Part shown: positions 1 to 12,220 of the stretch, one piece after another
How the letters are laid out: every line of letters starts with the position of its first letter
Position numbering within the stretch: position 1 is the stretch's first letter
Position numbers and translations under genes: made by a program
NCBI GenBank assembly: GCA_035610365.1
Contig: CM069439.1
Coordinates: 310,001-374,000 of the forward strand
Direction of reading: 5' to 3'
DNA length: 64,000 bases
Source of the DNA: Aquatica leii
Taxonomy: Eukaryota > Arthropoda > Insecta > Coleoptera > Lampyridae
The notes under the pieces: model-generated
Told to the model about the DNA's origin: nothing
The model's input: only the letters and a program-made list of their open reading frames with translations
Databases searched by the model: none

Positions 1-3000
1 GTTCTTCAGCTTTTTTTCCTCTAAATTTTTCTTTATTTTCTAGGATTATTTGACCTACTACCGATTTGTGATATTTAGATCTGATTTCCAAAGTTTTTTT
101 ACCGTCGTTTCTTCGTTGGTGTGTTGTGAAACGTCTTTTGTGTAAACATGTACGTGTTTCTTTTTTGATCTTTGCGTATAAAAATTAGTTGTTTCTTTAA
201 ACCAACGCAAGCAACTAATCTATGATCACCACCTTTCATCTAAGCGTGAGCACCACAGTGTTAATAGTATGTTGGAAGCTTTTCGGTGTCATTTTTATTC
301 GCTTCATATGAGACCTAAGGTTGTTGAGTTCCTAAGTTATTGTTCTTGTTTAATCTCACTACGAAGCTACCCTGTTAGGTCACGTCACGTTTTGCCAAGT
401 ACGACAAAGCTTTTCAACACTGGTGTCGCTACAAAGTCTATCTATTGCTTTTGCATCTCCTTCCTATCCCCTTCTTCTAATCGTTCTCTTCTCTTTCTTT
501 GGCGTCGCAAACGTCGTAGGTTCTAGTTTTTTAGGACTTTCGGTTTGTGGTTTTCTTCTCTTGGTTTTGGAGATTTCATTCTTTAATTACGTCGTTGGTA
601 TCTTGTTGGTTGTGGTTTGGATGCTGTATATTTGCTTTCTTACATTTTGCTCTCATCTATATTCTTTTCTTTAGTTTTTAATGAATTTATTTTGGTTTCT
701 TTTTTCTCTATCTTACTTCAGGACAGAGTACCTTACCGTCTGTATATACTTATATTCGCTTAGTCGGCTTTTTTAGATTAGTACGTTATCTATAGGATTC
801 TTTCTTCTGCTTTTGAATTTGGATAAGCTACATTTACACAATAAAAGTAATTTATGGCAAATAATCTCAGAATCCCATTTTTGATTTCTAACACAGTTAT
901 TACCAATATCGTTTTAAAACTAAACGTCAGAAAGCTTTGTTTTGAATAATTTTTCAGGTTTGAAGCCACCGGAAATACCTAGTCAGTCCTATTGCTGAAT
1001 AATCAAAATGTGAATAACAAAGTATTGATTGTTTTCGTAAGTTTATTAGAAAAATGTTTGGTTTGTTTTCAGATACCTTGATTTACTTTTATTAGAAAGC
1101 TGAAACTCTTGAATTACGAAAATTTTTTATACCTTCAAAACGAATTTTGTGTTCAAGGAAATGAAGAACTGCTCGAACACAAACTTCTACAGTTGATACA
1201 TTTTTCTAACTAAAAGTATTATAAATATTAAAGAATATTAAAAATGATCATTTTTAACAATCTTTTAATTTAGTAGTAGTGGAACACGTGCTAGAAAAAT
1301 TCCTCAAATTTTCTTTAGAAACACTAAGGTTTTCGCTCATGCTTTTTATTAGGTATACATACAAAAAATTTGGAAAAAACTTGTGTGATAAACCAAACTA
1401 TTATTTTTGCCTAACAGTTACGACTTGCTAATGTTTTCATAACAGCTAATAGTGGGTTTATACAATCAAGTGTTCAGTTAGAAACAATAAAAATAATGTT
1501 AGTGTATGTCATGTTACAAATTAATATAAACTATAAAATTCTATATAAAAAGTCAGAAAATTTGTGTTAAAAAATTTCTGCTTTTATTTTGTATTATTCT
1601 AAGCTTGTAACGTAAAAGTAAATCTGTAAAATAACAAAACAAAGAAGAACCGAGCAATTGATAATACATTTAATTTTCCCCTTTGTCCGTAGATACGATT
1701 TAAATTTTATAAAATATGCAAAACTGATATGTTGCGATGCAAATATTTAATTGGGTAATATTGTACGCATTAACTACTGCTGGTAGAATCTTGCTGTCGG
1801 TATTAAATGCTTTTGATTCAATTTAGTTGAGCTTATGTGCAACAGGGGTGGATTGGTATCTGCTCCGCGTTCCTCAGACCCCCAAAGACCTCGTTTGCCC
1901 TATTTACTGCCCACTGACCGCTGCTCTTCACCCCATTTGTTACTCCTTTGTCTCAAAGGGATTTATTAACTGCGTATCTTATTATAAATAATCACAATAT
2001 CATTTAATGGATAATCAATGATTTATTTATTCTTTTATTCTTCTATTTTTAATCGAACTGGAATTTAAAGCTTAATATACGTTTATCTTTGTTTATTAAC
2101 AATATATTTGTTTTAAAAAAATAATTTAATAAAAGCGTTTTTGTAGAAGTAAAAGTTGTCAACGATAGTGCAGTAAAACGTAAAAAAAACGCCACTGTAC
2201 ATTTTTAAAGAGACAACATACTTAATTGTCAACTGAACTTAATAGTATAACGATTAATAATCATCATCAAGTTGTGGATTACAAAATTATTAACTATCAA
2301 CTTAACGGTAACATCCCGTGACTTGTCAATAGTTCATTTCATTTGAAGTAGATATAAAGGTTTCTACTTTGCTTTGACGTAAACCGGCGATACCGTAGCT
2401 ACTAGCATGATTTCTTTTTCCGTACAAGTTGAAGACGTCGACTGGTCTTCCCAGTAGAATAGTTGAAACCTGGTTGAAACGTTAAGCCAGTACCTCAGCT
2501 GGAAAAAATAAGTGTGCTGCACGAGTTAATAATAGAAATTAATAAAACATAAATAATATTCTAAAAAACAAAGAAATTTTAGAATTTTTAAATATCACGT
2601 CGGCTTATTTTGCTTTATCAATAATTTCTTTGTTAAAATTTCGTACTCACCCTATAATTTGTTTTGTTGTATATATCTACAACACCAAAAGAGTCGTTAA
2701 GTAATCTTTTTAACCTACTGACTACTCGAGGCACTTTTTTCTGAAGTGAAACTTTGATACTATAACGAATATTAAAACTAATTTATTTATCTTAAAAATA
2801 TATACACGTTTCTAACTAACCGAAACTAATTAAATCTAAAAATATTTAAGAAACACTTACACTAATTTATATAGTACTATCACTCGAATGATAATGTCCG
2901 CGGAACTTCTATTTATCTAAACACTGACACTTGTTTACATTAAAGTCACGAACGTTTTTAACTCGCTGTATTTATCTCGACACGCGTTAATCACTTATTT

Positions 3001-3479
3001 ATTTAAACTTGAATAACCTTTTTAACACTACCGACTTCAAATTACTGAAATAGCTGCCGTATGATTTGTTTGTATCGTATTAACTAATGCATTTTGGCCA
3101 TCCTTCGAGAATTTTCTATGTTTTGGTGAACGTTATGAAAATGGATAAAAACTTTGTGAAAGCTCTCGAACTATTAAATTAATAATTTCTCGAGCGTTTC
3201 AATATATTGTAAGTAAAGACTCTAGTATATGGTAAAAATACCAAAAAAATCCGAAGCCAAAAAATCTAAATTTCCGATAATTTTTTTCCACTGAACTACA
3301 TATTTTTCTTTCTAGTACTGTAACCAATAGTTGACCACATCCAATCAAAAATGAGTTTAATAGTCCATTTGGATAATTTTCGGTCGGACGCGTTCATACG
3401 TTTTTTCTACCACCGCTTCCACTCGTTTGTGTTTTCAATCACAATCTCTTCAGTGCCTATTTCGATCAAAGAATAAATT
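1..3479. other. AT-rich non-coding stretch
   Basis: No gene is supported here. Two overlapping plus-strand ORFs at 269-674 are rich in Ser, Leu and Phe, as expected from translating a pyrimidine-rich strand, and match nothing I know. A locally less AT-rich patch lies at about 1845-1950, with no recognisable RNA fold or coding frame. The rest is AT-rich sequence without a visible repeat. Confidence 0.5.
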
Positions 3480-3795
3480 ATACCAAAGAACGTGTCAGGT
3501 ACAAATCCATAGCTTCTCTCAAGTCAAATCCTTGATTTCTTAAATCTGAGTTTGTATCCCTTGATATATGATTATGTCGCATACAATTCCGTCAGGAGTG
3601 GCAAGCAGAAACACTTTTAGCTCGACGGGGTTGGGTTTATTGTCACAATAATGTTGCCTTTAGTATTGTCTAGAAAAGGGTATTTTCATCTCATCGACAC
3701 ATACATCTTCTGGACGATCTTGAGCTAAACAACCCTTCAATATCTGTTCAGAAAGAGATCGAATTCTCCATGTTTTATCGCGTTGTCTATTTTCA
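3480..3795 (-). pseudogene. piggyBac-like transposase fragment
   Basis: Read on the minus strand, this stretch encodes a broken piece of a piggyBac-type DDE transposase. It begins with RDKTWRIR and continues to VCVDEMKIPF, which matches the family's first catalytic-Asp block (consensus SVDE-x-x-PF). Next come KPNPVELKVFLLATPDG and IIYQG, equivalent to the conserved KPNPVGIK...DG...IYQG segment. The first catalytic Asp is present in VDE. In-frame stops and at least two frameshifts break it, and both the N-terminus and the second and third Asp blocks are missing or unreadable. It is a dead fragment, and its terminal repeats were not found. Confidence 0.7.
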
Positions 3796-6154
3796 TCAGA
3801 CACATTCTAATCAAACACACATTTTAATTATGTTCTAGTAGTATAAAAACAAATCCAAGACATAGCATTGGCAATAATAGTTACTCTCAATTTTTGCATC
3901 CAATACATATGTATTTTTGGGTATTGTAATGCTAAAATTACTATCGTTATACTAAAATACATTTTTAACTATTTTTTTGTAAGATCTTTTAGTAGGATTT
4001 CTGTCTTATTTATGCACTCCACTATTTAGAATGTCATCATCAATATATCGCTGAATATCATACTTGTTGCCTTTTTGTTCCTCCTGTTTGGGCGACGTAA
4101 CACTTTTTGCACTTTCTTGTGTATACTTTCTGTATTGGTCTTTGCTATTTTATCTTACGCAGTTGGTAAATACTTTTAGATTAGTGATTCTAAAACAAAC
4201 TTTATCTTTTGTTTTTTTAGAATTATACTTATTTTCTTGGTAACACTCACCTCGCTATGTAATGTAAGCAAATTAACTTTCTTGCTGGTTTAGTTGCCGT
4301 TTGCAGAATTGTCTGTTTCTTTGTTGCTTTCTTTATGTCGGTGTCTATGTAGTAGTTCTGTTTAACTGCTTTTTTAAGGGCTATCTTACCACTGGGTGGG
4401 TGTTGATTATTGCTGATGCTTTGCTTTGAACAGTAACGTGTTTATAAAACTAACAGTGTTTGTCTTTTTTATGTATACTGCATGTTGTAGCTTTTCCTTT
4501 TGGGTTCTCTTGAATTACGTTTAGGCAACGTATTTTTAAATTTTGGTCTTTTTTTCATAGTGAACTAGATTGCTTAGTACCGTGAGTTAATGTGGCCCAA
4601 GAATTGTCTCCATGCTAGCATATCACAAAAGTATCGTTGGCATATCGTTAGGGTTTATGTTTCTATATCTTCTAGTTATTACAGGTAATAATTTTTTTTT
4701 CTGTTTTATTCTTCTATTTTTAGTATAACCCGTATAGTTTCGGTGGTTTGCGGCTCTTGGTAATATATTGTTTTGCATAGCTTTGGATACGAATGATTTT
4801 TATATGCTATTCTTTACTTTTTTTATATTGATATATGATATTTTATATTGATAACTTGATGTGTCTTTTAGAATATAAGATAGATAAAATAGAAGTTTTC
4901 TCCGATCCAACAGTTATGTTTATCATTTTGAAAGCTTCACAAACGTGTATTTTTCGATCTCGGCAGCAATCTACGGCTACCACCTCGTTTCCCACGTGTA
5001 CGAAAACTTTCTGAATCTTTGTCGCAATCGCATTTGTTTGTGAAATTAAACTCGCTAGATTGATTCAAAACATCGGTAATATCTTTTTGGCAATTCTAAA
5101 ACAAAAGAAAAAATTTATACCTATATATGTACAATATCTAGAACATTGGAGGTGTATGCAATCAAAATATAATACCTAAGCAACACGTTGATATAAAGAA
5201 CGTTTGAATGTCCGTCTGATACACGTTTAATACATGTTTAAAAACGTATTAATGTCTATAAAACGTTTATCAGCCGGAAATTTGAACGTTTTTTATGCCA
5301 ATCTGTTGCTTGGGTAGTTTGTGATTGCACTATAGAAAGACAATCTAAAAACTACGTCTTGTGAGATGACGAATACGAATCTGTTTCAAAAAATCATTTA
5401 AAACTTATTTAAAACACGTTAGTGAATCGGCTAAACATTTTTATAACCTAATTTTTATAGTAATTACCATGATAAAACTAGATTTTATTTACCAGTCGAC
5501 GTCATTTTGCTAACAGCGACAGGTGCCACGCATTTAAAAAAACTTGTATTTTTTTTCGACAAACAAAAAATAGATGAGTAGTAGTAGAAGGGCCAGGAAG
5601 TTAAAAAAAGTTTTAATACGGTTTAGTGAAAAAATTACGATTTGCTTATCTCATGAGCGCAATATGAGTTGATTTTTACGCTTATCATAGATTTTCGCTT
5701 TTTGTAGTTTCTTCGCTTAAAACTGTTTGAAATGTCAATGTGCCATACATTAAAAATTTCACAAAAATACCGATAATTTGCTTATGACATATCACGTCTG
5801 TAAGAAAAAATGAACTTGGTGTTTGTAAAACAAAATCGAATAAACTGAAAAAGATGCGTCTGTGAAAGTTGGTTTGCAAATATAATAAATTTTCAAAACG
5901 ATTGCAACTAAAATAGTTATGGCCGGTTTTCGAAATTTGCAATTTTTTATTTTTTTTCAAATTGCAAATGAACCGTTCAAGATAACCAAACTCGATTATC
6001 CATAGAATTGACATTGTGTAAATTCATCGCTCCAATATAAAACTCAAGCCCGAAGTTTGGGAGTTCCTAAAAAAATAATAGATCTGATCCACTCTAGATT
6101 CTATACAGCCGACGTCTTAATTTTGGGTCATAGAAGAAACTACAAAAACTTAAA
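3796..6154. other. Gene-free AT-rich stretch
   Basis: No coding frame, RNA gene or clear repeat is supported. The 109-codon minus-strand ORF at 5685-6014 is Phe-, Lys- and Asn-rich and matches no family I recognise. The left end may hold further decayed N-terminal piggyBac sequence, but I could not confirm a motif. Confidence 0.4.
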
Positions 6155-7009
6155 ATGGTTGGATTTCTATCAAAGATATCTTTAGTTCCCAGTCCTTCGC
6201 TAAGAAGTTTGCCAAAACACTCATCGTCGGTAAAAAAGTTAATACAACAAACCAGTGAAAGATTAGAGAATGTTGATTATTTTTCAAAATTTGATAATAA
6301 AGGGTTTGCCACAAAGTGCAAATATCTAAATTGCAAAAGCAATAGGTTACATGATAGTGATCTCCATGTTCGACGTCTTGTTAAAGTTGCCGGCTTTCAC
6401 GTGGTAATCGTGCACGGAGATTAGAATAAACCGAGAAACAAATCAACTGGCAAGCACATAACTTGGCTCACATAGTCTTCACAGATTAATCCAGATTCAG
6501 TTTAACACCAGATGCCAAAAGACTAAGGTTGCAGAAGAAACCTGGAAATGAAAATCGTTTGGTAACTGTTCAAGAAGTTGATCTGTACAAACGAAAAACA
6601 GTTACGGCTTGGGCTGGAATTATCGTAGAACTGAGCACCTTTTTGTTAAAAACTTTTTTACGGTAAACGAATATTGGGACACAATTCTACAATCTGTTAT
6701 TTTACCACAAAAAAATCAGAGCACACTTTTTACTCATGCAAGACAACGATCGACCACACATTGCGAGCAGAATTAGAATTTTTTTGTGGAGTTACTAGGA
6801 AAACGTGTTCTGAATCAAAGCATTCTGTTTCAAACAAATGAAGAGTTTTCAAATTGTTTACAAAACCAATGGCAACAAATTAAACAAAATGAACTAAACA
6901 GTTTCATTCGTTTAGAAGTTTACCTAATATGTGCCGAGCTGTGATTAACACTGGAGGTGACCATACGTTGTATTATTATTTGATGTGTATACTTAAAATT
7001 AAGCAATGA
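6155..7009 (+). pseudogene. Tc1-like transposase remnant
   Basis: This is a decayed Tc1-type (IS630/Tc1/mariner) transposase. Conserved blocks appear in order. A DNA-binding-domain end reads VRRLVKVAGFH. The first catalytic block reads VFTD followed by a stop and SRFSLTPD, where active relatives have FTDESRF. Then come TVTAWAGI and the second catalytic block LMQDNDRPHIASR, with Asp present. The family's C-terminal signature reads CRAVINTGGDHTLYY and runs to a TGA at 7007-7009. About 24 residues that should carry the third acidic residue (PDLNPIEH in active copies) are missing between PHIASRI and the LGKRV block. With frameshifts and stops as well, it cannot encode an active enzyme. Confidence 0.85.
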
Positions 7010-8741
7010 AAAATTATCTAAATATTATTAATAGGCAATTAAGTAGAAGTATGAGCGATTCGTCATTTTGTCATTTTGTCTCCCCTATAAGCAAGTGAAA
7101 TAATCATTTGTAAACGTTTTTAATTGTATCATCAATTTACTTTTAATACTAAAGGTTATTACTCTTCAAAGTACAATATTTTCCCTGCTAAAGAGAAATT
7201 TACTTGTATTGGTGGTACAGATATTCGTCAGTGGTTTTTTAGTATGAATTTATTTAAAAACTCAAAACATTTTTTGCTAGAGATCTAGTTAGAGAAAAAA
7301 GGGCTCTCTTTGAGCGGAAATATGTAAACAATGTAATTACAATTATTTGGGCTAATGTTACCAATTATTGTATTAAATTGTAAACAATTAACGCCCGAAC
7401 TCACTATTTATAATAGTACCATAAATTGCAACTATTAACAAAACGTTTGTAGTTTGGAATGTGAAATTATGACACAGATGTAGTTACAAAAAACTGTACG
7501 GCATTTGTTAACTTGACATAGTTTTTATTTTTTTTGTCTAAAAAAACGTGTTTCTTGAAAACAACTGGACAAAAATATCTGATCAACAATCTTACATATT
7601 AGTTTGCAGATCCGCCAAATATTGCTAGAGCTTGACGGCTATGATTTTTCTCATTGTCCCGGCAGAAAAAGATCGGTAAAAGGAATTGTTGCAATAATGA
7701 AATTAAACCAATTTTATTTAAAAAAATTATTTTCCTAAGTCTTCACGCAACTAAAAAAAATAAAATCCGTCATTATTCTTCGAATAACTTTATACAAAAT
7801 AGAAATGATTTTAGTTCGATAAAAATGTCTAAAAGATTATATTATCTAATCACTACTATAACATTTCGACGCTTTCTTATTCCTATTTTGCTTTTGTTCC
7901 AAAATAAATATTGTGGCAAATTTTCTTAGACTAGTAAACCGCTGATTCATATAAAACTCATAAACAGTTGCACGACTAACAAAACATATTCCATAAAAGC
8001 ATGAGAAACATAAAAATTTACTGAATTACCATTAAATCCAAAAAGCTGTTAAATATTGCGTATTCGTTTTACAGAATTATATCATTTTGTAATATCCTTG
8101 CGTAGGTGGAGGAGTTCAATCTATCTGTGAAAAATTGATATTTTCTACGAAAAACGTTAGATAAAGCAATGACTTTTTTATAAAGAGATAATTTTATTAA
8201 AGTTCAACATTGTATATACTTTTCTAAGTTTACGACTTGTTTTCGAATCACGCCGTAAAAAAGCAGCAGCGCAATTTCAATTTATTGTCTTATAGTCTGA
8301 GTCTTTAACAAGCGTGGTAGATTATCATATTTTTTTTAAATTTAAATGTAATTTTGTTGTTTTATGTGTATAATAAGTAAATATTCTAGGAAAGGATAAT
8401 AACGTTTATTGTGTATTCCATAAACAAAAATTATAAAAATAAATATACACGTCCAATGATTATAATAGTGCAACTGTAGCGCCATCTGTGAAAGAGTAAC
8501 CTAGCTGAATAAAGCTTTATTGATTAATTTTCAAGCTTAGTAACTTACTTTCAGTACAGATTTGGTTCAACACTTTGCTTACGGAAAAATAAAGTTTAGA
8601 ATACTGTTTCAAAATTATTAGTGTAGATTAGAATTATTTGAAACAGTTTCACACTAAGTACGTTAGAAAATTTTAAAATTGATCAGTAAAAGTTAGGAAA
8701 TCATTGACAAAAAAAGGTACTTTATATGAAAAACAGATCTC
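7010..8741. other. Gene-free AT-rich stretch
   Basis: No supported gene. A 91-codon ORF at 7654-7929 opens on a non-ATG start and is Lys-, Asn- and Ile-rich without motifs. The phrase gcgccatctgtg occurs near 8480, and a related one near 38660, which may mark a dispersed repeat. Confidence 0.4.
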
Positions 8742-8747
8742 TTTATT
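8742..8747 (-). terminator. Candidate poly(A) signal of the homeobox gene
   Basis: On the minus strand this hexamer reads AATAAA, about 180 bases after the homeobox stop codon, a normal distance for an insect 3' UTR. The hexamer is common by chance in AT-rich DNA, so the assignment rests on position alone. Confidence 0.35.
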
Positions 8748-8926
8748 ACTAAATGTATTATTACAAATATTCCAGACATACCTCCACCACTTACATATAA
8801 AACAATGTCGATATTTAAGAACATTTAAACAGTTTATGAAAAATATGTTTTTATAAGTAGATGTGCAACTAATTGTACTCTTCTCAAAATTTGTTGCTAA
8901 TTTATATTGATAAAACAAAAACGTAT

Positions 8927-9286
8927 TTAAGAGTCATCTTTAACATTAAAAGATAAATTTAAAAGAACATCTTTTTCAGACTTTGTAGGAGTCTGAAAAT
9001 GAATTTCAGGTGACAAAGGTAAACATCCGCTTAAAATATTTTTGAAATCTTTCGACATGGCCGTAGAATCGGTTACGAGCGAGGCAGAACTTTTTGAGTC
9101 GCTCTCGATGCTGGAATTTGAGTTATGGCTGACGGATTTGGATGACCTTACTTTAGTTTGGAATTCTTCCATAGGTTTTGAATAATTTTTATTCACAATT
9201 TGATTTTTGTGCTCAGCTGCTTCAGCATTTGAAATATTATCTATTTTTTTCCACTTTGTGCGTCGATTTTGAAACCATATTTTCAC
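8927..9286 (-). CDS. NK-class homeobox gene, last coding exon (NK7.1-like)
   Basis: This is the terminal coding exon of a sequence-specific transcription factor that would act in the nucleus. The exon opens directly with VKIWFQNRRTKWKK, residues 45-58 of a homeodomain (recognition helix), with the invariant Trp48, Phe49, Asn51 and Arg53. Gln50 and Thr54 with Trp56-Lys57-Lys58 point to the NK1/NK7 group. The following DNISNAEAAEHK fits my memory of NK7.1 best, but this is not certain. Upstream the strand reads ttttggttacag then GTG, a good splice acceptor, giving a phase-0 intron between residues 44 and 45, a position shared by several homeobox classes. So GTG is an internal Val, not a start codon. 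A Ser/Lys-rich tail of about 100 residues ends at TAA (8927-8929). No stop or frameshift breaks it, unlike everything else here. The upstream exons were not found. Confidence 0.9.
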   Translation of the reverse strand: MKIWFQNRRTKWKKIDNISNAEAAEHKNQIVNKNYSKPMEEFQTKVRSSKSVSHNSNSSIESDSKSSASLVTDSTAMSKDFKNILSGCLPLSPEIHFQTPTKSEKDVLLNLSFNVKDDS

Positions 9287-9298
9287 CTGTAACCAAAA
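9287..9298 (-). promoter_or_regulatory. Splice acceptor of the homeobox exon
   Basis: On the minus strand a short pyrimidine-rich run ends in ttacag immediately before the GTG codon of homeodomain residue 45. The intron continues toward higher coordinates. I found no donor followed upstream by the first 44 homeodomain residues in this window. Confidence 0.8.
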
Positions 9299-10520
9299 TA
9301 TAGATTAGAGAAAAACTCACAGCTTATGTTAAATAACAATCAAATAAATTATAGTATCCGTTTAGGATTGAATTATTACTGGTTTATCGACCGATCAGGT
9401 TATTTCCGCATCTTCAAACGATTACAGTACTAGTATAAGGAATTTATTTCAACAAAATGACAGACATTTCGGAATTTACTACAAAACAAATTATTATCTT
9501 TTCATACATTTTTTACATATTGAAAAAAGTTAAACGGTAACAGAGATAATAAAAAAGAACGAGTCTGGTATACTCGATTGATGATACTGATGATATTGTC
9601 AAAGTTTTACCATTTCTTCATCTCAATACTGTTATTGTGCTCATCGTCTTAGCTTACAGTAGTACTATTATTAACCCACCATTTTCATTACTTCTTTGCT
9701 TGTAAATCGATCCGTTTTATTCTATTTATATTGTTGAGACGTTACGGTATTCAGTAAACTCACATACATTAAAAATGGGATTTTTAGTTGCGATGTCCGG
9801 CATTAAAGTTTTTAGCGTGTCTATCTACTTTTCAGTTTTTTTATAAACATTTTAACGTGTTACTGATTTTAGTAAGTTCACATATTTCGAGTTTTATTAT
9901 AAAGATACGTACGAGGGCTAGATGACAATTAGTTAGCTGTTACATAGGTGACGCTAGTAAACAATAATTGTTCCAATGCTTTTTAAGAACCAATCTCAAA
10001 TGCAAAAGTTTAAAAACGCGATGATACCGAAAAAATGTGTTTTTAATAGATTAGCGCCTCATGCCCAAATTCATATTCACCAAAGAGTGTGTGTATGTTT
10101 TGCACAATTATTTGTTTTTTTATCGTATTTTAGATCGAATAAAATAAACAAACAAAATTCTATGCATGTACCGGGTGCCGGGATAAGCTGTAGCTGGATA
10201 ATAGTAAGGTCTAAAGGTTTCGAAAAAATTCTTATAAAGTAGGCAAGAGAAATGGCTGGAAATTATTTTGAATTTCGTAAATCCACCGCTAGAAGTCGTA
10301 ACAAAGTAGTATTTCGGAAAGTTTTTCGATGAGCCATACCTTTAAAAACATAATTTGATAGGTGGAGTGATACGGTATTATTTTGCTTTATAAAATTTTT
10401 CGTATCTGTCATAATAAGGGGAGAGAGACCAATGAATTTTTCAATGTCTCCTGAACCATTCAACCTGTTTGAATATTTTTGATCTCGTTTGAAAGAACAT
10501 TTTATCGTCTTTTGGTCGAT
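9299..10520. other. Intronic sequence of the homeobox gene
   Basis: This follows the acceptor upstream of the homeobox exon and is therefore presumably intron. No exon, RNA gene or clear repeat is visible. The ORF at 9976-10242 looks random. Everything to the right on the minus strand could also be intron, because no other host exon appears in the window. Confidence 0.5.
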
Positions 10521-10702
10521 AGATTTTTAGAAAAAGTTAAATAGAATGGTACTATTTTTATAACAAAACTTTAACCGTCATAAAATAAACGAAATTTTAG
10601 TGAAAACCGCATCGCGATATCTCCATCCGTTCTCAATTTATCAGAAAAAAATGTTAAAAATTCTAGGATCTCAATCGGATCAAGTTACCTTAACGAGAAA
10701 AG
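10521..10702 (+). repeat. Dispersed repeat R3, copy 1
   Basis: This stretch aligns over its whole length with the reverse complement of 12053-12220. Shared blocks include gatttttggagaaaagttaa-like, ccgtcataaaat, agtgaaaacc and tcggatcaagtta. The copies are diverged but clearly homologous. They form an inverted pair about 1.35 kb apart. The repeat has no coding capacity I can see. Confidence 0.7.
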
Positions 10703-10974
10703 CAAATCAATGCAATGATTCAATTACTCTTATTAGTTTCACACTCCCGCACTCTTCTTGGCATGGATTCCGCCAGGTAGGCAAAAGGTTATGTTTAGCC
10801 AGAAATAAATCACAAGTGTTCAAAATGTCTACTATCATTGTCGATGCATTAATTTAATCTAATTTCGGTAGAAAAAACCACAGCCCTAGACAAGCTTCAA
10901 ATGGCATTTTGTATTCTTTCCTTCATATTTTTCCTTGGTTGTTAGTTTCTCTTAAAAAACATATCTTTCAGTTT

Positions 10975-11275
10975 ATAGACTGCCTTTTCCAATAACACGA
11001 TGTGAATACAGTTCGTCCAAATGCTGACGCACGTTTCGGCTAGAATGTGCCGGACAACCATCAAGCTGGAGCCACATGTTTCTTCTTGTTTTTAAAGAGA
11101 CGTCTTCTAAAAGCGGTGGAAAAAAAACGTTCAAGAATTCCAAAAACATTGCTCCGTTAAGGGTTTGATTAAAAAGGTGACCATAATAGGCTGCACGTTG
11201 CCAGTCTCACGTAATCGCCTAGCCAATCTTGAAAACGTCTTTTTTGTGGAAATTTAATTGCATATTGCAGCGCCG
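10975..11275 (-). pseudogene. Internally deleted mariner-like transposase
   Basis: On the minus strand the N-terminal DNA-binding segment SRLARRLRETGNVQP (family form: RIVQRLRETGSVQP) joins after a very short gap to the middle of the catalytic domain. The catalytic part reads LNGAMFLEFL, LLEDVSLKTRRNMW, then QLDGCPAHSSRNVRQHLDELY. The last of these carries the second catalytic Asp (active relatives: QHDGAPAHF). The whole first-Asp region is missing, so the copy was internally deleted before or after insertion. It belongs to a Tc1/mariner-superfamily group, with three other remnants in this window (40485, 43690 and 58739), each decayed separately. Confidence 0.8.
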
Positions 11276-11399
11276 CAATTGCAACAAAAAAAAGTCAGCT
11301 ACAGAAACTATTAAAACTAATTTTTGGCAGTTGACAAATCCGTAATTTATTCAATTTAGCAGTTAATATTTTAGGCAATAGCAGTTTTTTATCAAAAAA

Positions 11400-11818
11400 T
11401 TTTTATTGCATAATTTTACGTTTCAAGGTCTCCTGAAATGTATTTTTGACAAAAAAAATGGGTGTCTGCGTGTGTGTGTGTCTGTGTGTAACGATGTACC
11501 CACGATAACTCTCGAACCAAAAGTCCTTAAAATTTGGTAAGAAGCTGGCTTTGTACATTCTCTCAGTTCTATCAAAAGATGGTCTGATAAAAAAACCGGA
11601 AGTGGGTGTATCCGCCAATAACATTTTTCTTATATAATTTTATACGCATGTAAATTATTCGAATTATTTTTACAGTTTCTTATAGAGATAATTCGTCCTA
11701 ACAATTTATTTAAATAAAAACATTTAATATTAACAGTTTATTAGATATTTCATTTGAAATTGAAAATAAATTCACAACTATAATATACATACTTTCAAAT
11801 CCTGCCTGATTTTTTTTT
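11400..11818 (+). repeat. Dispersed repeat R2, copy 1 (uninterrupted)
   Basis: It opens with ttattgcataattttacg and runs through a short TG-rich patch, the phrase gatgtacccacgataactct and an AT-rich tail ending near aatcctgcctg. The same sequence in the same order occurs at 20479-21035, where a PLE fragment splits the TG-rich patch. This copy therefore shows the empty target site. I see no coding frame. Confidence 0.85.
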
Positions 11819-12052
11819 ACTGATTTACTAAAGAGTTAAGTAAGATCGAGACGCACAAATATAAGGGTTAGTCGATATGATCATAATAAAATCGAGGAGA
11901 AAAGTTTCAAAAAAATTATAGCATGCTAGGAAATCAATACAAACGTGTACATATCACTTCAAAATAGTTTTATGACAACATAACCTTAAAAAAATATGTA
12001 GACATTCCTTCATCATTCCTTATAGGAAAGTCGTGTGGTGACCACACCAGTT

Positions 12053-12220
12053 TTTTCTCGGTAAAGTAACTTGATCCGACTGAGATAATCGAATTTTTAG
12101 CATCTTCTTTTATAAATCGCGAACGAATGCAGATGATATCATGATGAGGTTTTCACTGAAATTTCGCTAATTTTATGACGGCTAAAAGTACCGTTCTATT
12201 TAACTTTTCTCCAAAAATCA
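12053..12220 (-). repeat. Dispersed repeat R3, copy 2 (inverted)
   Basis: This is the inverted partner of 10521-10702. Just beyond its left end (12033-12050) lies the small palindrome gtgtggtgaccacac, which may belong to the repeat's terminus. No such palindrome is evident at copy 1. Confidence 0.7.

Noticed and set aside
269..674. Two overlapping plus-strand ORFs of 83-85 codons
   Set aside because: Pyrimidine-rich strand translating to Ser/Leu/Phe with no motif; a faint Cys/His pattern on the other strand near 190-260 (HCGAHA...GGDH) was too short to call Gag.
1845..1950. GC-richer patch as an RNA gene
   Set aside because: No polymerase III boxes, no consistent stem and no terminator; left as unexplained composition.
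11460..11495. TG-rich tract as an independent microsatellite
   Set aside because: It is part of repeat R2, present in the second copy at 20479-21035 as well.
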